DNA of 64,000 nucleotides, from assembly GCF_027532185.1 (NCBI RefSeq), contig NZ_JAPZSV010000009.1:124001-188000 (forward strand), written 5' to 3'. The translations under genes were made by a program, and so were the position numbers. This DNA comes from Hylemonella sp. (lineage in GTDB: Bacteria; Pseudomonadota; Gammaproteobacteria; Burkholderiales; Burkholderiaceae_C). The notes below the pieces were generated by a model, which saw nothing but the letters and a program-made list of their open reading frames with translations, made no database searches and was not told the origin of the DNA. Shown here one piece after another: positions 59,152 to 64,000 of this stretch. Position 1 is the stretch's first letter. Every line of letters starts with the position of its first letter.

Positions 59152-60318
59152 GTGAACTTCACTCCCCTTCTGCGAACGGCGCGCCCCGGTGTCTGGTTGG
59201 CCGCGGTGGCCCTGAGTCTGGGGCTGATGGTGCTGGAACTCTGGCGGCAACCCGCCGCTCCTGCGCCGGCCCAGGCCGCCTGGCCGCCGGCCCGCGTGCC
59301 CGAGCCGGGCCTGCTGGTGCTGCAGTCTGCGGGCCGCATCCCCATGCCAGCCGAGACGCCGGCCGCTCATGCCAGCTCGCTGCTCGCCTTGCCTGCAGAC
59401 CATCCGGCCGCTGTCCAGGCCTACTGGTTTGCCGGTTCGCGTGAGAGCGGGGCCGATGTGCAGATCGTCATGTCGGAGTTCAACCGAGCCAGCCAGCAGT
59501 GGAGCCCGGCCGTGGCGGTGGTGAACCGCCAGCAGGTCGGGCCGCAGCTGGGCCATGCCTTGCGTCGCATCGGCAACCCGGTGGCCTGGCGCGATGCCCA
59601 GGGCCGTACCCATCTCTTCGTCGTGGCCACGGGCCTGGGTGGCTGGGCAGCGGGCCGTATCCTGCACCTGCGGCAGGACGACGCGCAGCAGCCCTTTGTG
59701 CCGCTGCGCACCCTGCCTTTGTCCTGGCTCTGGAATACCAGCCACCTCGTGCGGGCCATGCCGCTGCCACTGGCCGATGGTGGCATGGTGCTGCCGGTCT
59801 ATTTTGAGATCGGCGTGAAGTACCCCGTGGCCTTGCGTTTCGATGCCGCCGGCGAATTCCGCGGCATGATGCGCATGTCTCAACGCCGCGACCTGCTGCA
59901 GCCCACGCTGCTCGCGCGCAGCGAAACCGAGTGGCTGGCCCTGCTGCGTGACAACCGTGCCGACCGCAAGCTGCGCGCCGTGCAGACGACCGACGGCGGC
60001 GCGCATTGGCAGGACCTGCCCGATCCCGGTCCGGCCAACCCCGATGCCTCGGTGGCCGGGCTGGCGTTGCGGCCGGAGCTGATGTTCCTAGCGCACAACC
60101 CGCGTGCGGAATCACGTGCCCAGCTGGCCCTGAGCCTCTCGCGCGATGGCGGCCAGAGCTGGACGGTGCTGGAGACCCTGGCCCAAGCCCCGGCGGGCCG
60201 CGAGATGTCCTACCCCTCCATGGCCTGGGCCGACGACAGTCTCTGGGTCAGCTACACCGAGCAGCGTCAGGCCATCGCGTGGCAGCGTTTCATCTACGTG
60301 CCGGTGGGAGCCCGCTGA
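59152..60318 (+). CDS. Membrane-anchored sialidase-like (BNR/Asp-box) protein
   Basis: 388 residues from GTG 59152 (V-N-F-T-P-L-L); the frame is open further upstream but the extension overlaps the groES promoter. An N-terminal TM/signal anchor (about 12-30, GVWLAAVALSLGLMVLEL) leads to a six-bladed propeller-like domain. Two Asp-box motifs SxDxGxxW are clear: TTDGGAHW and SRDGGQSW. Further sialidase-like blocks are VQIVMSEFNRASQQWSPAVAVVN and GREMSYPSMAWADDSLWVSYTEQRQAIAW. Catalytic Arg triad and Tyr are not obvious, so glycosidase activity is uncertain. Its stop overlaps the next start (TGATG). Confidence 0.8.
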   Translation: MNFTPLLRTARPGVWLAAVALSLGLMVLELWRQPAAPAPAQAAWPPARVPEPGLLVLQSAGRIPMPAETPAAHASSLLALPADHPAAVQAYWFAGSRESGADVQIVMSEFNRASQQWSPAVAVVNRQQVGPQLGHALRRIGNPVAWRDAQGRTHLFVVATGLGGWAAGRILHLRQDDAQQPFVPLRTLPLSWLWNTSHLVRAMPLPLADGGMVLPVYFEIGVKYPVALRFDAAGEFRGMMRMSQRRDLLQPTLLARSETEWLALLRDNRADRKLRAVQTTDGGAHWQDLPDPGPANPDASVAGLALRPELMFLAHNPRAESRAQLALSLSRDGGQSWTVLETLAQAPAGREMSYPSMAWADDSLWVSYTEQRQAIAWQRFIYVPVGAR

Positions 60319-60959
60319 TGGACAGCCTGATGCCCGCGCTTTTTTCCACGCAGACGCCGCTGCTGGCGTCACCGCTGGTCTTCCGCCTCTACCTGGATCT
60401 GGCCTGGGGGCTCGTGCTGGGCGCACTCGCCCTGCCGATCCTCGCGCGCTGGGCCGCTCGCCATGAGCGTCTGCAGTTCTGGCTGCCGCTCGTGCTGCTG
60501 CTCAGTTGTCTGCTGCCGGGCGTGCTTTCACCGGCCTACTGGCTGGGCCTGGCCCTGCGTGCGCCCAGCGGCTTGCTGGCCGGGCTTTGCGCTTGGACCC
60601 TGCTGCGTCATTACCGGCCACAGACGCCGGGGCTGCCGCCACGGCAGGCCCTGCGGCCTTGGACCTGGCCTCTGGTGCTGCTGGGCTGGTTACTGCTGCT
60701 CGACACCTTTGCCCTCGCGCCCTTCAGTGTCTACGCCTGGGGTTACGCGCCCTGGCTGCTCGGCGTCCTGGCCTTGCTGGGGCTTTTGCCGGCGCTGCTG
60801 AGCGGGTCGCTCCCGATGTCCGGCCTGTGGATGGCCGTGCTGTTGCTGCATGTGCTTCTGCGCCTGCCCACGGGCAACGCCTGGGACGCGGTGCTGGATC
60901 CGGCCCTGTGGATCTGGCTGCAGGTGGACGCCTTGCGTCGTTTGCGGCGCAGCGACTGA
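60318..60959 (+). CDS. Multi-pass membrane protein, function unknown
   Basis: 213 residues from ATG 60318, overlapping the previous stop by one base. At least six TM helices, Leu/Trp/Ala-rich (LDLAWGLVLGALALPILARW, FWLPLVLLLSCLLPGVLSPAYWLGLAL, WPLVLLGWLLLLDTFAL, LLGVLALLGLLPALL, GLWMAVLLLHVLLRL). No catalytic motif. The tight coupling to the sialidase-like gene suggests a functional pair at the inner membrane. It converges with the ArnT-like gene 3 bases on. Confidence 0.75.
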   Translation: MDSLMPALFSTQTPLLASPLVFRLYLDLAWGLVLGALALPILARWAARHERLQFWLPLVLLLSCLLPGVLSPAYWLGLALRAPSGLLAGLCAWTLLRHYRPQTPGLPPRQALRPWTWPLVLLGWLLLLDTFALAPFSVYAWGYAPWLLGVLALLGLLPALLSGSLPMSGLWMAVLLLHVLLRLPTGNAWDAVLDPALWIWLQVDALRRLRRSD

Positions 60960-60962
60960 GCT

Positions 60963-62729
60963 TCAGGATCGCATCAGCAGCCACTCGCGGCGGTAGAGCC
61001 ACTGCTGCGGGTACCAGAGGTTGTCCTTGCGGATTTCGCCCGGTGCATGCCGGCTGGTCAGCAGCCAGCGCTCGCCCAGTACGCGGCAAGCGGGCAGGCA
61101 GGGCGGCGCGGTCTGCTCGCCATGGCTGGCGGTCCAGACCACGGCCTCGTGCGTGCCCAGCAATTGGCGCAGTTCCTCGGCCGCCTGGGCCTGGCCTTCT
61201 GCATCGGGGCCGCGGCGCGCGCGTGCCTGGGCCCGGCTGTCGTAGGGGACGAAGTCGTGCGCGCCGGGCAGCAGGAACTGGAAGCGTTCGAACTGGCCGT
61301 TGAAACCCGTGGGCACGGCAATGCGGCCGGCCGGCGCCGCGGCGATGGCGCCTGCGTCATAACGGCCTTTTGGCCCGTCCATGGGCGCAACCATGGCGTT
61401 GAAGGCCGCGTAGACCAGCAGTGTGCACAGCACGGCCGCACCGCGGCTCCAGGCGCTGCGCCACAGACCCAGCGCGATACAGGCGACCGCAACAGACACG
61501 ATGCCCAGCGTCAGGCTGAACTCCGCTACCGACGCAAGACCGATCTCGTGACCGACCCAGGCCAGGCGCGTGAGTACCAGCAGCACGGGCGCGGCCAGCA
61601 GCAGCGTGGGCAGATACCAGCCGCGCGGAATGTCGCGCCAGTGCAGGGCGATGAGCATGGCGACCGCCGGCATGGCCGGGATCACGTAGCGCGCCGAGCG
61701 CTGGCTGGGGAAGAGAAAGACCAGCAGCCAGACCAGTGCCCAGGCCAGCAGGATGGCCTGGGCCGCAGGCAGGGGCCAGCGCCGGCGCACCTGAGGCACT
61801 TGCTTGAGCCCCAGCCAGGCCAGACCCGGCAGCACGAAAAAGAGCAGGCCGGCGTTGACCGCATAGGCCAACAGTTGCGACCAGACGCCCGAACCGTCGA
61901 AGGCCAGGGCGGCGCGCCAGTAGCCACGCGGGTCGGCGAACTTGGCGGCGTTCTCGCCCACGATGAATTCGCGCCACACGGATTGCGGATCGGGGTCCAG
62001 CACGAACCAGAGCGCGAACACGCCCAGGGCCAGCACGGCGCCGAAAGCCACGCGCACGGTGTGGCGCAGCAGTGCAGGCCAGCTCAGATGCGTTTCACTG
62101 AGCACCAGGGCCAGCCACCAGGCGGCTGCGGCAGGCGCCACGAGCGCGAAGGATTTATAGGCCAGGCCCAGGCCCAGGCCGATACCGAAGAGCGCATGTG
62201 CGAGCCAGCCCGGGCCTGCTGCGGGCAGACGCGAGCGCTGCCAGACCAGCGCGAACAGCGGCAGACTGAACCAGAAGGTCTCGGGGGCGCTCGTGAGGTA
62301 GGGGCGGCCATAGCGGAAGGTGCTGAGGAAGGCCAGGAAGACGCAGGCTGCGATCAGTCCTTCCTGCCAGCGCTGCGTGACGGCACGCAGGCTCAGCACG
62401 ATGCCGCCGCAGATCAGCAGCAGGTACACGAAGCTGGGTGTGCGCAGTGCCGCCATCTCCCACCACGCCCCCCAGCCACCGGCCACCATGGCCTGCCAGA
62501 TCAGCAGCGGCGGCTTGGTGTTGCGCATGTTCTCCAGTTCCGAGGCCAGGGGCAGCCACTGGCCGGTCTCGGCGGTCTCGCGCGCGATGTGGAGGTAGAC
62601 CATCTCGTCGCCATTGGTGGGGACGTACTGGCCCCCCAGGCCCTGGAGGTAGATGGCGAAACCGAGCAGCAGCAGGACCAGCCAGAAGGCTGTGCTCCAG
62701 CGCCCGGAAGAGGGGAGGTGTGTTTGCAT
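60963..62729 (-). CDS. ArnT/PMT-family lipid-linked-sugar glycosyltransferase
   Basis: 588 residues from MQTHLPSSGRWSTAFWLVLLLLG at 62729. A GT-C membrane enzyme with 11-13 TM helices. The first periplasmic loop carries the family's acidic pair, YVPTNGDEMVYLHIARETAETGQWLPLASELENMRNTKPPLLIWQAM, and GRPYLTSAPETFWFSLPLF follows. The C-terminal periplasmic domain is soluble. Such enzymes move a sugar from an undecaprenyl carrier to lipid A, glycan or protein. The gene order with GtrA and GT9 downstream and upstream on the same strand suggests LPS or surface glycan modification. Confidence 0.85.
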   Translation of the reverse strand: MQTHLPSSGRWSTAFWLVLLLLGFAIYLQGLGGQYVPTNGDEMVYLHIARETAETGQWLPLASELENMRNTKPPLLIWQAMVAGGWGAWWEMAALRTPSFVYLLLICGGIVLSLRAVTQRWQEGLIAACVFLAFLSTFRYGRPYLTSAPETFWFSLPLFALVWQRSRLPAAGPGWLAHALFGIGLGLGLAYKSFALVAPAAAAWWLALVLSETHLSWPALLRHTVRVAFGAVLALGVFALWFVLDPDPQSVWREFIVGENAAKFADPRGYWRAALAFDGSGVWSQLLAYAVNAGLLFFVLPGLAWLGLKQVPQVRRRWPLPAAQAILLAWALVWLLVFLFPSQRSARYVIPAMPAVAMLIALHWRDIPRGWYLPTLLLAAPVLLVLTRLAWVGHEIGLASVAEFSLTLGIVSVAVACIALGLWRSAWSRGAAVLCTLLVYAAFNAMVAPMDGPKGRYDAGAIAAAPAGRIAVPTGFNGQFERFQFLLPGAHDFVPYDSRAQARARRGPDAEGQAQAAEELRQLLGTHEAVVWTASHGEQTAPPCLPACRVLGERWLLTSRHAPGEIRKDNLWYPQQWLYRREWLLMRS

Positions 62730-62779
62730 GCGCGTTGTCGGCTCCGATGGGGAGGCCTCGAACGCGATTATGGCCGGCG

Positions 62780-63274
62780 CTAGGGCGAGCGCTTGTGGCG
62801 GAAGGTCCAGCGGTCGTTGGCGATGAAGTTGCTCACGCTGGCAATCACGATGGCCGTGACGTTGGCCACGAGGTAGTGCAGGCCCAGGTGCGTGAGCCAC
62901 AGTGTCAGCGCGTACTGCAGCAGGATGCCCAGCCAGGAGGCCGTGGCGTACTGGCCCAGCTGGGCCAGCAGGCTGCGTTTGCGCAGGCGCTCGCCTTCCT
63001 CGACGGCCGTGGCGTGCTGGCGGTCGGACCAGGTCCAGAGCCGGTTCCAGGTGAAGTTGTTGACCGTGGCCACAGCAATGGCCAGGGCCAGCGAGAAATA
63101 GGGCTTGCTGCCCACGGGTTCGATGGCGCGGAACAGGTACTCGTGCGCGAAGTACAGCACCACCAGGTTCACCACGGTGCCGCTGGCGCCGACGAGGCCG
63201 AAGCGCACATAACGGAAGCCATGCAGCCAGTCGACCAGCTGCCAGAGACGATCACGAAGCGTGGGCGATGTCAT
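62780..63274 (-). CDS. GtrA-family membrane protein
   Basis: 164 residues from MTSPTLRDRLWQLVDWLHG. Four TM helices in the GtrA pattern: FRYVRFGLVGASGTVVNLVVLYFA, YFSLALAIAVATVNNFTWNRLWTW, LLAQLGQYATASWLGILLQYALTLWL, and YLVANVTAIVIASVSNFIANDRWTF. The NFxxNRxWTF repeats are diagnostic. GtrA proteins are thought to flip undecaprenyl-phosphate-linked sugars. Its ATG overlaps the stop of the GT9-type gene by 4 bases (ATGA), and the ArnT-like gene follows 50 bases later, a complete donor-flip-transfer set apart from a GtrB. Confidence 0.9.
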   Translation of the reverse strand: MTSPTLRDRLWQLVDWLHGFRYVRFGLVGASGTVVNLVVLYFAHEYLFRAIEPVGSKPYFSLALAIAVATVNNFTWNRLWTWSDRQHATAVEEGERLRKRSLLAQLGQYATASWLGILLQYALTLWLTHLGLHYLVANVTAIVIASVSNFIANDRWTFRHKRSP

Positions 63275-64000
63275 GTGGTGGCAAGTGCTTGCAGCGCGTC
63301 GGCCAGCACCGGATCGGGGGCGATGCGCTTCAAGCACTGGTTGTCGCCGTCGCAGAAAGTCAGGCGGTGGTTGTAGGCGGAGAGGCAGGGCGAGCAGGCA
63401 ATGCCCGATTCGTAGACCGTGGCCGGCGGGCCCATGCCGGGCAGGGGGCCGTAGAGCTTGCCGGTTTCGGGGCCGAAGAACATCAGCACGCGGATGGGTG
63501 TGAGGCTGGCGAAGTGGCCGGGGCCACCGTCATTGGTCAGCAGCAGGTCGCTGGCGTGGAAGAGCATGAGCAGCTCGCGCAGGCTGCGCGTGTAGCCGGT
63601 CAGGGCTACGCAGTGTTCGCTGCCCACCTGGGCGCGGATCTCGTTGGCCAGGGCCAGGTCGTCCTTGAGGCCGATGAAGGCCACGGCGTGGCCGGCCTCG
63701 ACGAGGCCCTTGGCGACGCGCGCATAGTGCGCCGCCGGCCAGGCGCGCTCGGGTAGGATGCCGCCACCCGGGTACATGAGGGCGATCTTGCGGCCGGCCA
63801 GCACCGGGTGGTCGCGCAGCACCTGTTCCCGGTAGGCGCGCAGCTCTTCCGGCGTGAAGGGCACGGACAGGCCGGTTTCCGCAGGAAGATCGCGGATCGG
63901 AGCAGCCTTGTGACGCGGGCCGCCCTCGCTCTCCAGCGCATCGACCAGCGACAGGAATTGCTTGCTGATGTGCTGGTAGGGGTTGTAGGGAATCGCGCAG
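63271..64000 (-). CDS. GT9 (heptosyltransferase-type) glycosyltransferase, 5' end beyond window
   Basis: The frame is open from the window edge to the TGA at 63271-63273; at least 243 residues are present. The C-terminal half of a GT-B enzyme is clear: HPVLAGRKIALMYPGGGILPERAWPAAHYARVAKGLVEAGHAVAFIGLKDD, ALTGYTRSLRELLMLFHASDLLLTNDGGPGHFASLTPIRVLMFFGPETGKLYGPL. Cys-rich C-terminus (GIACSPCLSAYNHRLTFCDGDNQCL) is typical of one GT9 subgroup. It overlaps GtrA by 4 bases. The acceptor sugar is not decided. Confidence 0.87.
   Translation of the reverse strand, partial: CAIPYNPYQHISKQFLSLVDALESEGGPRHKAAPIRDLPAETGLSVPFTPEELRAYREQVLRDHPVLAGRKIALMYPGGGILPERAWPAAHYARVAKGLVEAGHAVAFIGLKDDLALANEIRAQVGSEHCVALTGYTRSLRELLMLFHASDLLLTNDGGPGHFASLTPIRVLMFFGPETGKLYGPLPGMGPPATVYESGIACSPCLSAYNHRLTFCDGDNQCLKRIAPDPVLADALQALATT

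Overview
The window reads as one contiguous piece of a GC-rich betaproteobacterial chromosome. The best fit is Burkholderiales, probably Comamonadaceae. I base this on the Burkholderiales-type porin with its C-terminal Phe, the gene order ffh / ccsA-like / PP0621-like / pilS / pilR / ampD / nrdA / nrdB / histone H1-like, the biosynthetic IlvA with two ACT-like domains, and intergenic GC-rich palindromes of a type I recall from that family. There are no rRNA genes, CRISPR arrays, phage genes or insertion sequences. I annotate 62 ordinary protein genes (two cut by the window edges), one leader-peptide gene, one vestigial reading frame and one tRNA.

Layout. 1-4600 (+): tail of a DUF4394-like protein, a cupredoxin-like periplasmic protein coupled to a c-di-GMP enzyme, lpxC, and a 58-residue membrane protein. 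4606-12568: a proline-rich protein, a secreted PHB-type esterase, then a minus-strand run rnb-like, tonB-like, mtgA, plsC-like, cdsA-like, ruvC, with a YqiA-type esterase upstream. 12705-17929 (+): a two-component system, rodA, tldD. 17966-19286: an aromatic-rich leader peptide and terminator ahead of a DAHP synthase. 19308-27705: mpl, a conserved hypothetical, a TlpA thioredoxin, accBC, prmA, a DUF3426 protein, a PfkB kinase, DUF167, and a histone H1-like protein. 27881-38819: nrdBA under paired NrdR-type boxes, ampD, pilSR, a CcsA-type protein, ffh. 38829-45506 (-): miaB, a secreted protein, then a less GC-rich block with a methyltransferase, a GT8-like transferase and two tandem TPR-glycosyltransferase paralogues ending next to tRNA-Met. 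45781-51908: enoyl-CoA hydratase, ilvA, osmC-like, coq7, an orphan Phd-like antitoxin, a porin, a DUF3047 lipoprotein. 51924-56517: hexR with a HexR-like site in front of tal-pgi, and a Tat-type metallo-beta-lactamase-fold protein. 56843-58985: groESL with a perfect CIRCE and a sigma-32 promoter. 59152-64000: a sialidase-like protein plus membrane partner, then an ArnT/PMT-like transferase, GtrA and a GT9-type transferase.

How the genes work together. Envelope building dominates: lpxC, mtgA, mpl, ampD, rodA, plsC/cdsA, and the glycosyltransferase groups. Central metabolism is represented by accBC, DAHP synthase, ilvA, tal-pgi-hexR and nrdAB.

The most interesting signals are regulatory. A 23-codon leader peptide carrying eight aromatic codons in a row of nine sits before an intrinsic terminator and a DAHP synthase gene, which implies ribosome-mediated attenuation. 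Twelve start codons, including that leader peptide's, lie 6-10 nt after a -10-like hexamer, which suggests frequent leaderless or nearly leaderless transcripts. A 30-codon vestige between accB and accC repeats the first codons of accC with diverged third positions.
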